Positions 8,750 through 16,372 of a DNA stretch of 64,000 nt are shown here, piece after piece. Below the pieces are notes generated by a model, which was not told where the DNA came from, made no database searches, and saw only the letters and a list, made by a program, of their open reading frames with translations. The stretch is from Sphingomonas_O antarctica. GTDB taxonomy: Bacteria > Pseudomonadota > Alphaproteobacteria > Sphingomonadales > Sphingomonadaceae. The stretch lies in contig NZ_CBCRXM010000009.1 in assembly GCF_965137005.1 (NCBI RefSeq), forward strand, positions 50,699 to 114,698, read 5' to 3'. Position 1 is the stretch's first letter, and each line of letters starts with the position of its first letter. A program made the position numbers and the translations under genes.

Positions 8750-9421
8750 GTGGTCGAGCAAGTTCAGCTTAAAACGCTTCCCCGGCCGCAGCCGCTCGAT
8801 GCGCTGCTCGGCCTGGTCGAATATGAAGGGTCGGCGGGTCATGCGTTTTTTGCGCATGTCGTGCCGCAACGCTGTGCCGAATATCCGCGCAATCTGGCCG
8901 ATGCGATCCATTTCATGTGTTCCCTGCACGGTCGCCATCCGGGCGTGGTCGATCACGCCGCGTGGCGCGCCCGCGACGGCGAGGCACGCAATGCGCTCGA
9001 AGCGCTGGCCAACTGGTTTGATACCGAGCGTGCGTTGCTGACCCGGCTGGTCGTTGCGGTCGGCCCATTGCCCTCCACCCCCGCGCAGATGCAGAGCGAA
9101 AGCATCGTCATCGCGCAGCGCCATGCGCTCGAAATGCTCGCCAAGTCCGAACGGCCTGGCTGTGCCTCGGGCGCGACGATCGCGCTGGCGCTCGACTGGA
9201 GCCAGGTTCGCCCGTTGATCGATCAGGTCGCCGACCGACTGCTGGTCGCGGCGCCCGCCAATCCCCTCCCCGCAAATGCGGTGGCCCGGCTGGGCGACAC
9301 CGTGCGCAGCGACGCCGAAGTTCGCGCCGCACAATTCGGTGCACAGCAATTGCTGGCCCAGCATCGCGGGCTGTGGGATCTGCTCGAAAGCCGCGCCGTG
9401 GCCCGAGCGGCAACGCTCTAA
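8750..9421 (+). CDS. Conserved hypothetical protein, helical
   Basis: 223 residues from a GTG start. No catalytic motif is recognised. The protein looks soluble and alpha-helical, with LVEYEGSAGHAFFAHVVPQR near residue 23-42 and a run of conserved-looking charged helices; there is no signal peptide or membrane segment. GC and codon use match the flanking housekeeping genes, so it is probably a real lineage-specific gene. It precedes moxR by 59 bp and could share its transcript. Confidence 0.7.
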   Translation: MVEQVQLKTLPRPQPLDALLGLVEYEGSAGHAFFAHVVPQRCAEYPRNLADAIHFMCSLHGRHPGVVDHAAWRARDGEARNALEALANWFDTERALLTRLVVAVGPLPSTPAQMQSESIVIAQRHALEMLAKSERPGCASGATIALALDWSQVRPLIDQVADRLLVAAPANPLPANAVARLGDTVRSDAEVRAAQFGAQQLLAQHRGLWDLLESRAVARAATL

Positions 9422-9452
9422 GGCTTGCTAGACGGCGGCCGCTCCGCCTAAC

Positions 9453-9478
9453 GCTTTCCCTTCACGTCAAGGGAAAGC
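9453..9478 (+). promoter_or_regulatory. Perfect hairpin burying the moxR ribosome site
   Basis: Bases 9453-9462 pair without mismatch with 9469-9478 around the six-base loop cacgtc. The right arm contains aaggga, the only good Shine-Dalgarno match before the ATG at 9481. If the transcript folds this way, translation of the ATPase would be off until the hairpin opens, for instance by heat, a factor, or ribosomes arriving from the gene upstream. Confidence 0.55.
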
Positions 9479-9480
9479 CG

Positions 9481-10332
9481 ATGCGTTTCGAAGGCACCAG
9501 CGATTATGTGGCGACCGACGACCTGAAGGTCGCGGTCAATGCGGCGGTGACGCTGCGCCGGCCGTTGCTCGTCAAGGGCGAGCCCGGCACCGGCAAAACC
9601 GTCCTCGCGCACGAAATCGCCAAGGCGGCCAACGCGCCGCTGATCGAATGGCACGTCAAATCGACGACCAAGGCGCATCAGGGCCTGTACGAATATGACG
9701 CGGTCGCCCGCCTCCGCGACGGCCAATTGGGCGACGAGCGTGTCCACGACATCGCCAATTACATTCGCAAAGGGAAATTGTGGGAGGCATTCACGTCGCC
9801 TCAGCTCCCAGTCCTGCTGATCGACGAGATCGACAAGGCCGACATCGAATTCCCCAACGACCTGTTGCAGGAACTCGATCGCATGTCTTTCGACGTGTAT
9901 GAAACGCACGAGACGGTCACGGCGAAGGAACGCCCGATCGTCGTGATCACGTCCAACAACGAAAAGGAGTTGCCCGACGCGTTCCTGCGCCGGTGCTTCT
10001 TCCACTACATCAAATTCCCCGACCGCGACACGATGCAGGCGATCATCGACGTCCATTTTCCGGGCATCCAGAAAATCCTCGTCAACCGCGCGATGGACAT
10101 CTTCTACGACGTCCGCGAGGTTCCCGGCCTGAAGAAAAAGCCCTCGACCAGCGAATTGCTCGACTGGCTCAAATTGCTGCTCGCGGAGGACATGCCGCTG
10201 GAAGTGCTCCAGTCGAAGGACCCGTCCAAGGCCATCCCCCCGCTCCACGGCGCGCTGCTCAAGAACGAGCAGGACGTCATGCTGTTCGAACGCCTCGCCT
10301 TCATGGCCCGGCGACAGGGCGCGGCGCGTTAA
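9481..10332 (+). CDS. MoxR family AAA+ ATPase
   Basis: 283 residues. Walker A is GEPGTGKT, Walker B is LLIDEIDKADIEFP, followed by a sensor region VVITSNNEKELPDAFLRRCFF with the arginine finger. This is the MoxR class (AAA_5) that usually works with a von Willebrand A protein as a metal-insertion or complex-remodelling chaperone; the partner lies about 1.5 kb downstream (11820-13001). ATG at 9481 is chosen since residues upstream of it lack family similarity. An opposing chemoreceptor gene overlaps its stop by 4 bp. Confidence 0.93.
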   Translation: MRFEGTSDYVATDDLKVAVNAAVTLRRPLLVKGEPGTGKTVLAHEIAKAANAPLIEWHVKSTTKAHQGLYEYDAVARLRDGQLGDERVHDIANYIRKGKLWEAFTSPQLPVLLIDEIDKADIEFPNDLLQELDRMSFDVYETHETVTAKERPIVVITSNNEKELPDAFLRRCFFHYIKFPDRDTMQAIIDVHFPGIQKILVNRAMDIFYDVREVPGLKKKPSTSELLDWLKLLLAEDMPLEVLQSKDPSKAIPPLHGALLKNEQDVMLFERLAFMARRQGAAR

Positions 10333-11729
10333 TCCAACCGGTAAGCGATCTCGAAATCGCCCCAGCGGCGCCCCGCGATGAACAGCGGGACGTAGACATT
10401 GCGAACCACGTCGTACCCGCCGCCTTCGCGTTCGCGGCGGAAGACGGCGACGTGGAAGGCTTTGGTCGAGGCCTTGGCGATGCGGTCGGTATCATCGACC
10501 AGCTTGCGCCGGTTGCGGCAGAATGCGGCGTCGTGGATCGGATCGCCGGTCGGCGCGCGGCTGTAGCGCGCCGTGTGCGTCGGCAGATAGCCGTTCACGT
10601 CGGTACAGGCGGTCGAGACGATATTGGGTGCCGAGCTTAACACGCGGTCGAGTTCGGGGCGCCACGCCGCATCGGCAAAGGCGTTCAATCGCGTGTCGAA
10701 GCGTTCGGGATTGGATGCGGGGATCAGGCGGTAATCCACATCGAATAACTGCGCCTCGGTCAGCGTGCCGTTCTTCAACCCCTCCTCCGCCTTGGCGAGG
10801 AAGATATCGCGCTCGGCGATCGCGCGTTCGACCATCGCGCCGTCGTCGTGTGCGAAGCCCGAGCGGACGATGGTGTCGAACATCGCATTGGCCTGTTGCT
10901 CCAGCGCGCCCATGCGGCTGAGCGACGCGCCGAGTTGCTGGTCGTTGGCGCGCGCAGCATCGGCAAAGCCGTCGAGTGCATCGCCGACCCGGCAGATGCT
11001 GTCATGGATCACGCTGGTCGACCGGGCGACATCCTCGCTTTGTTGATCGACCTGTTCGACCAGGGTCGTCACTTCGCGCAGCGTGCCGGTGATTGCGGTA
11101 AAGCTGGCCTGTGCGGCGCGGCCTTGTTCGACGCCGTCCTGAACCTCTTCGACGAACGTTTCGGCCTCGCGGGTCAGCAGCGACATGGTCTGCCCGACCT
11201 CGTCGGTCGCGGCGCGAGTGTCCCGGGCGAGCTTCTTCACCTCCATCGCGACGACGGCGAAGGTCGCGCCCGCTTCGCCCGCGCGTTCGGCCTCGATCGC
11301 GGCGTTGAGCGCGAGCATGTTGGTGGTGCGCGCGATCGAATCGATGACTTCGGTGGTGCGGCGGACCTGTTCCAGCGCCGACGCGAAACTGTTGATGCGC
11401 AGGCCCAGCCGGTCGATCAATGCCGTCAGCCGCCCTAGATCGGCAATCGATTTGGCGACGGTTTCGCCGCCATCGTTGAGCCGTCGGCGCGCCTGTTCGG
11501 CATGGAGACGCGCTTCGTCGGTCGCATCCGCCACCTGGCGCTGATCGACCTCGAGGCTCTCCATCACCGATTGTAGCCCGGTCAGCGTGCCCAATTGCCC
11601 GCGCACGCTTTCGATCACCGCGGTGACTTCGCCCGACGTATCGGTGCAGCCAATGGCGAGTTCGCCGCACTGCCGCGCGGCAAGGTCTACCAGGCTGGCA
11701 TCCGCCGCTTCGATCCGATCGAGTTTCAT
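10329..11729 (-). CDS. Soluble methyl-accepting chemotaxis protein
   Basis: 466 residues with no membrane segment. The signalling hairpin tip is present (IARTTNMLALNAAIEAERAGEAG, given here only as key residues N-LALNAAIEAERAGE), flanked by long coiled-coil helices. The C-terminal ~130 residues contain NGYLPTHT, NRRKLVDD and WGDFEIAYRL, a sensor module found at the C-terminus of many proteobacterial receptors. Two in-frame ATGs exist; GGAG touches the first (11735) but sits six bases before the second (11729), which is preferred. The gene lies opposite to and between moxR and the VWA gene. Ligand unknown. Confidence 0.88.
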   Translation of the reverse strand: MKLDRIEAADASLVDLAARQCGELAIGCTDTSGEVTAVIESVRGQLGTLTGLQSVMESLEVDQRQVADATDEARLHAEQARRRLNDGGETVAKSIADLGRLTALIDRLGLRINSFASALEQVRRTTEVIDSIARTTNMLALNAAIEAERAGEAGATFAVVAMEVKKLARDTRAATDEVGQTMSLLTREAETFVEEVQDGVEQGRAAQASFTAITGTLREVTTLVEQVDQQSEDVARSTSVIHDSICRVGDALDGFADAARANDQQLGASLSRMGALEQQANAMFDTIVRSGFAHDDGAMVERAIAERDIFLAKAEEGLKNGTLTEAQLFDVDYRLIPASNPERFDTRLNAFADAAWRPELDRVLSSAPNIVSTACTDVNGYLPTHTARYSRAPTGDPIHDAAFCRNRRKLVDDTDRIAKASTKAFHVAVFRREREGGGYDVVRNVYVPLFIAGRRWGDFEIAYRLD

Positions 11730-11819
11730 GCGCATCTCCGTGTTGCGCCCGGCATAGCGCGACAGGGTAAGCGGGCGGTTAACCTTGCGCGCCGCGATGC
11801 GCCCGCGCAGACAGCGGAA

Positions 11820-13001
11820 ATGTTCTTCAACTTCCTCGACGAACTCCGCGCCGCGGGCATTCCGGCGAGCATGAAGGAGCATCTCGTGCTGCTCGAGGCG
11901 CTCGACCGCGACGTCATCGAGCGCGATCCGCAATCGTTTTACTATCTCTCCCGCGCGACCTTCGTGAAAGACGAGGGGCTGCTCGACAAGTTCGATCAGG
12001 TGTTCGCCAAGGTGTTCAACGGTCTGGAGACCAGTTTCGGCGAGCAGGCGATCGAATTGCCGGCCGATTGGCTCAAGGCGGTGGCGGAAAAATACCTCAG
12101 CCCCGAAGAAATGGCCGCGATCGAATCGCTCGGCTCATGGGAAGAGATCATGGAGACGCTGCAAAAGCGGCTCGAGGAACAAGAAGGCCGTCACCAGGGC
12201 GGCAGCAAATGGATCGGGACCGGCGGCACCTCGCCCTACGGCAATTCGGGCTACAATCCCGAAGGCGTCCGCATCGGCGGCGAAAGCCAGCACAAGCGCG
12301 CGTTGAAAGTGTGGGACAAGCGCGAGTTCAAGAACCTCGATTCGACCAAGGAACTCGGCACCCGCAACATCAAGATCGCGCTGCGCCGCCTGCGCCGTTT
12401 CGCGCGCGAAGGGGCGCTCGACGAGCTCGATATTGACGGCACGATCGACGGGACCGCGCGCAAGGGCTGGCTCGACATCCAGATGCGCGCGGAAAAGCGC
12501 AACGCGGTCAAATTGCTGCTGTTCCTCGACGTCGGCGGGTCGATGGATCCGCATATCAAGCTGTGCGAGGAACTGTTTTCCGCCGCGACCAGCGAGTTCA
12601 AGAACCTCGAATTCTTCTATTTCCACAACTGCCCTTACGAAGGCGTGTGGAAGGACAATCGCCGCCGCTTTACCGAGCGGACGCCGCTATGGGACGTGCT
12701 CCACAAATACGGCCACGACTACAAACTGATCCTGATCGGCGATGCGTCGATGAGCCCCTATGAGATCAGCCATGCGGGCGGCTCGGTCGAACATTTCAAC
12801 GAGGAAGCCGGCGCGGTGTGGATGCAGCGCCTGACCAACACTTATCCCGCCGCCGCCTGGCTCAACCCCGTGCCACAGCAGCATTGGGGATATTCGCAGT
12901 CGATCCGCGTGATGCGGGAGCTGATGGAAGACCGGATGTACCCGCTGACGCTGGCGGGGCTGGACGACGCGATGCGCGCGTTGACGCGCAAGGCCGGCTG
13001 A
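11820..13001 (+). CDS. VWA domain (CoxE-like) protein, MoxR partner
   Basis: 393 residues. The von Willebrand A fold begins with FLDVGGSMDPH, a MIDAS motif in which the first serine is replaced by glycine, as is usual in the CoxE-like subgroup. Upstream is a charged helical N-terminus (FFNFLDELRAAGIPASMKEH). Such proteins act with MoxR ATPases to assemble or activate metalloenzymes; no client gene is evident nearby. The frame extends upstream of the ATG at 11820 but that part only mirrors the opposing chemoreceptor gene. Confidence 0.88.
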   Translation: MFFNFLDELRAAGIPASMKEHLVLLEALDRDVIERDPQSFYYLSRATFVKDEGLLDKFDQVFAKVFNGLETSFGEQAIELPADWLKAVAEKYLSPEEMAAIESLGSWEEIMETLQKRLEEQEGRHQGGSKWIGTGGTSPYGNSGYNPEGVRIGGESQHKRALKVWDKREFKNLDSTKELGTRNIKIALRRLRRFAREGALDELDIDGTIDGTARKGWLDIQMRAEKRNAVKLLLFLDVGGSMDPHIKLCEELFSAATSEFKNLEFFYFHNCPYEGVWKDNRRRFTERTPLWDVLHKYGHDYKLILIGDASMSPYEISHAGGSVEHFNEEAGAVWMQRLTNTYPAAAWLNPVPQQHWGYSQSIRVMRELMEDRMYPLTLAGLDDAMRALTRKAG

Positions 13002-13169
13002 TTACTCGGCGGCGACGCGCTCGGGGAGGTTCATCAGGTCGCGCGCCTTCGCCGCGAATTGTTCGGCCAGCATCAAGCGGCGGCCGCGGGCTTCGGGAGT
13101 CAAAGCGCGAATCGCGGCGGCCTGCTCAGCGGCGGCGCGGCGCGAATAGTATCGCAGATCCGATTCCAT
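13002..13169 (-). CDS. Small 55-residue conserved-looking protein
   Basis: A short gene reading MESDLRYYSRRAAAEQAA at the start and ending LMNLPERVAAE. It is basic and helical, with no membrane segment or motif. Support: a strong purine-rich ribosome site (ggggggaagg, six bases ahead of the ATG at 13167-13169), GC-rich codon use like its neighbours, and a stop abutting the convergent VWA gene. Proteins of this size and opening are common in sphingomonads; no function is known to me. Its promoter region is dense in GANTC sites. Confidence 0.7.
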   Translation of the reverse strand: MESDLRYYSRRAAAEQAAAIRALTPEARGRRLMLAEQFAAKARDLMNLPERVAAE

Positions 13170-13194
13170 ACTGGGCCTTCCCCCCGGAAAACAC

Positions 13195-13290
13195 TTCGAC
13201 TCGCTTGTCTTGCATTAACTTGGTTAAAGAAATCCCTAACGGGGGCAAGCGGGGGGCGGCTTCGACTCGGCGCGAGTCCTGTTCGACTCG
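13195..13290. promoter_or_regulatory. GANTC-rich promoter region with TTAAC inverted repeat
   Basis: The 134 bp between the 55-residue gene and the DUF1343 gene hold four GANTC sites (13198, 13264, 13274, 13285), three of them inside a repeated ttcgactcg. An exact inverted repeat TTAAC-ttg-GTTAA lies at 13215-13227. GANTC is the CcrM methylation site of alphaproteobacteria and TTAA half-sites resemble CtrA targets, though the spacing here is not the canonical seven. Confidence 0.45.
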
Positions 13291-13303
13291 GCGTTACTTG
13301 CAA

Positions 13304-14503
13304 TCAATATGTAAGAAACGGTGCGCGTTCTTCGCGCCAAGCCGCTTCATCTGAACAAGAAAGTGAATCGAGATCGCCGGGCAGCGCCGCCGCATCGTCG
13401 ACCCATTCGCGCAACTGCGGACCGCCGTTGATCACGTCGATTGCCAGCTTGTCGAACACATATTCGTACGGGAAATCGCGCCACAGATCGTAATCGGGAT
13501 AAAGCGCACGGATAGCCTTGAAGCCCAGCGCCTGGAGCCGCCACGGCTGGAACGCCGCATGATCGTAGCCCGCACCTTCGGCATGGATGAACACGCCCGA
13601 ACACAACTGACCGGCATGTTTGTGAAACGTTGGCTGAAACCAGATGTCACGCAGCGTGCAGCCTGCCAGCCAGTCGGGCGCGATCCGCCGCATCTCTGCA
13701 ATCACCGCCTTGGCATCGATATCGGGCGCCCCGAACAGTTCGAGCGGGCGGGTCGTGCCGCGTCCCTCGCTCAGGTTCGTCCCCTCCAGCATCACCGTCC
13801 CGGCATAGGCCCGCGCCATGTTCACATTGGCGGCATTAGGGCTGGGGTTGATCCACACCCGCTCGGGCGGCCAGCCATATCCGGGCGCGGCATCGGGTTG
13901 CCAGCCCGCCGTCTCGATCACGCGGTAGTCCATGTCGAGCTTGAACCGGTCGATGAACCAGCGCCCCATTTCGCCCAGCGTCAGGCCGTGGCGCATCGGC
14001 ATCGGCCCCGCCCCGACAAAACTTTCCCAGCCGGGCAGCAACGTCGTCCCTTCGACCGGGCGCCCGGCGGGATTGGGCCGGTCGAGCACCCACACCGCCT
14101 TGCCGTGCTGCGCCGCCGCTTCGAGGACGTAGAGCAGCGTCGTCACAAAGGTATAAATGCGGCAGCCGACATCCTGCAGGTCGATCAGGATCGTATCGAA
14201 CGTTCCCATCGACTGGCCGGTCGGGCGGCGCACCTCGCCATACAGGCTGAACACCGGCACATTATAGGTCGCGTCGGTATAGTCCGGCGACTCCATCATA
14301 TTGTCCTGCAGGTCGCCGCGCACGCCGTGCTGCGGGCCGAATACCGCGCTGATGTTGACCCCCGCCGCGACCAACGCGTCGAGCGAGTGCGTCAAATTCG
14401 CCGTCACCGAAGCCGGATGCGCGAGCAACGCGACGCGCTTGCCCTCCAGCGGTTTGCGCAGTGCCGGATCGGCAAGTAGGCGATCGATACCGAACTGGAT
14501 CAT
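13304..14503 (-). CDS. DUF1343 family protein (NamZ-like exo-muramidase family)
   Basis: 399 residues beginning MIQFGIDRLLADP, with the family blocks VALLAHPASVTANL, FGPQHGVRGD, DLQDVGCRIYTFVTT, VLDRPNPAGRPVEG and GTNLSEGRGTTRPLELFGAP. DUF1343 members include exo-beta-N-acetylmuramidases acting in peptidoglycan recycling. No signal peptide is visible from this start, which overlaps the preceding gene's stop (ATGA), so it would act in the cytosol unless an upstream start adds a leader. Function is inferred from family only. Confidence 0.85.
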   Translation of the reverse strand: MIQFGIDRLLADPALRKPLEGKRVALLAHPASVTANLTHSLDALVAAGVNISAVFGPQHGVRGDLQDNMMESPDYTDATYNVPVFSLYGEVRRPTGQSMGTFDTILIDLQDVGCRIYTFVTTLLYVLEAAAQHGKAVWVLDRPNPAGRPVEGTTLLPGWESFVGAGPMPMRHGLTLGEMGRWFIDRFKLDMDYRVIETAGWQPDAAPGYGWPPERVWINPSPNAANVNMARAYAGTVMLEGTNLSEGRGTTRPLELFGAPDIDAKAVIAEMRRIAPDWLAGCTLRDIWFQPTFHKHAGQLCSGVFIHAEGAGYDHAAFQPWRLQALGFKAIRALYPDYDLWRDFPYEYVFDKLAIDVINGGPQLREWVDDAAALPGDLDSLSCSDEAAWREERAPFLTY

Positions 14504-15054
14504 GCAGCGGTCGGTGGCGAAAGGTCGAGGGCGAAGCAAGCCGGGTGGTGGAAATTCGGCTCGCCCGGCGGATGCGCCATCGCCCAATAGCTTTTGCTGC
14601 CGTCGATCGCCTCGATCACCGCCGTCGGCGCGGCGATCATCGGCCCTTGCGGCAACAACGCGGCGTCGATCGTGACGTACAACGCATAAGCCCCGAATGT
14701 CGGCTTGCGACCGCTGATCCGCCCATCAACCACTCCCGGCGTATGCTTGACCGGCGGGCTGCGCATGCCACTGCGCCAATCGTCGAAATCATACATCGCC
14801 CACGCCGCCGTCGGCGCGAAGTTGAACTCGCGATACGCCGTCGCGCCCACCGTCCTGACGAACAATTCGAAACAGGTGTGGCGCCACAATTCGTCGGTCC
14901 GTCCGACCCCGCGCCCGTCGATGCACAGCCGCGACACCCCCGCCACTTGATAGGCGAGCGCATAGCCGCGCCCGGCCGCTTCCACCGTCACCTGCACCGC
15001 CACATCGCGGTGCGGACGGCTCGACGGATGCGGGATCAGCGAAACGACCTGCAT
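14500..15054 (-). CDS. DOMON-like domain protein
   Basis: 184 residues of predicted beta-sandwich. The blocks YALAYQVAGVSRLCIDG, LWRHTCFELFV and YREFNFAPTAAWAMYDFD match a DOMON-like family seen in proteobacteria, in which the fold may bind a sugar or a heme. No signal peptide. It is translationally coupled to the downstream DUF1343 gene, hinting at a shared cell-wall or glycan role, which is inference. It is divergent from tyrS. Confidence 0.75.
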   Translation of the reverse strand: MQVVSLIPHPSSRPHRDVAVQVTVEAAGRGYALAYQVAGVSRLCIDGRGVGRTDELWRHTCFELFVRTVGATAYREFNFAPTAAWAMYDFDDWRSGMRSPPVKHTPGVVDGRISGRKPTFGAYALYVTIDAALLPQGPMIAAPTAVIEAIDGSKSYWAMAHPPGEPNFHHPACFALDLSPPTAA

Positions 15055-15142
15055 GCAAACCCCCTCCGATGCGCCTCGTTAACCGCTTGGAACGACGCCC
15101 GCTAGACGAGTGCCGCCTTTGCTGTGCTAAGCGGCCCGCACG

Positions 15143-16372
15143 ATGGCCGAATACACCTCCCCTTTGCTCCGCCTGCTCGACGAGCGCGGTTACGTTCACC
15201 AGATGACCGATGCGGCGGGGCTCGACGCCCTCGCCGCGCAACAGGTCGTGCCCGGTTATGTCGGCTTCGACGCGACCGCGCCGTCGCTCCATGTCGGCAA
15301 TCTGGTGTCGATCATGCTGCTGCGCCGGCTCCAGCAGAGCGGGCACAAGCCGATCGTGCTGATGGGCGGCGGCACGTCGAAGGTCGGCGACCCCAGCTTC
15401 AAGGACGAAGCGCGCAAGCTGCTCGCCGAGGAAACGATCGACAACAACATTGCGGCGATCCGCCGCATCTTCGAACGGTTTCTCACGTTCGGCGACGGTC
15501 CGACCGATGCGGTGCTGGTCAACAATGCCGACTGGCTCGACAAGCTCGAATATCTGCCGTTTCTCCGCGACATCGGGCAGTATTTCTCGGTCAACCGCAT
15601 GCTCGGCTTCGACAGCGTCAAGCTGCGGCTCGACCGCGAGCAATCGCTGAGCTTCCTCGAATTCAATTACATGATCCTGCAGGGATACGACTTCCTCGAA
15701 CTCTCGCGGCGGATGGGTTGCCGGTTGCAGATGGGCGGGTCGGACCAGTGGGGCAATATCGTCAACGGCGTCGATCTCGCGCGCCGGGCCGATCAGACCG
15801 AGGTGTTCGCGGTGACCACGCCGCTGATCACCAATTCGGACGGGTCGAAGATGGGCAAGACCGTGTCGGGCGCGGTGTGGCTGCACGAGGATCAGCTGCC
15901 GCATTACGATTACTGGCAATTCTGGCGGAACACCGACGATCGCGATGTCGGCAATCGCCTGCGGATTTTCACCGACCTGCCGCTGAACGAGATTGCCCGC
16001 CTCGAAGCGCTCGAAGGCGCCGACATCAATGAGGCGAAGATCGCGCTGGCCAATGCCGCGACGGCGATGTGCCGCGGACCTGAGGCAGCGCGGGTCGCCC
16101 ATGAGACGGCGACGGCGGTTTTTGCCGGAGGCGGCGCGGGCAAAGGCTTGCCGACCCATGCGATCGGCGAAGGCGGCGCGATCAACGTCATGGACGCCCT
16201 GATCGCGCTCGATTTCGTCAAGTCGAAGGGCGAGGCACGCCGCCTGATCGCGGGCGGCGGCGCGAAGATCGACGGCGAACGCGTCGCCGACGAAAACGTC
16301 TCGATCGCGGTCGGCAGCGAACCCGTGAAATTGTCGGCGGGGAAGAAACTCCACGGCCTCCTGATTCGCTAA
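15143..16372 (+). CDS. tyrS: Tyrosyl-tRNA synthetase
   Basis: 409-residue class I synthetase charging tRNA-Tyr. The HIGH-type motif is PSLHVGNLV and the KMSKS-type motif is DGSKMGKT; GSDQWGNI contributes to tyrosine binding. The C-terminal S4-like RNA-binding part (VKSKGEARRLIAGGGAKIDG) is present, so it is full length. Its stop overlaps the convergent recG stop by 4 bp. The matching tRNA-Tyr gene is at 40615-40700. Confidence 0.97.
   Translation: MAEYTSPLLRLLDERGYVHQMTDAAGLDALAAQQVVPGYVGFDATAPSLHVGNLVSIMLLRRLQQSGHKPIVLMGGGTSKVGDPSFKDEARKLLAEETIDNNIAAIRRIFERFLTFGDGPTDAVLVNNADWLDKLEYLPFLRDIGQYFSVNRMLGFDSVKLRLDREQSLSFLEFNYMILQGYDFLELSRRMGCRLQMGGSDQWGNIVNGVDLARRADQTEVFAVTTPLITNSDGSKMGKTVSGAVWLHEDQLPHYDYWQFWRNTDDRDVGNRLRIFTDLPLNEIARLEALEGADINEAKIALANAATAMCRGPEAARVAHETATAVFAGGGAGKGLPTHAIGEGGAINVMDALIALDFVKSKGEARRLIAGGGAKIDGERVADENVSIAVGSEPVKLSAGKKLHGLLIR

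Noticed and set aside
13195..13290. Three copies of ttcgactcg taken as a possible CRISPR or tandem repeat array
   Set aside because: The units are nine bases with unequal spacing of 66 and 21 bp and no spacers; they are explained better by GANTC sites.
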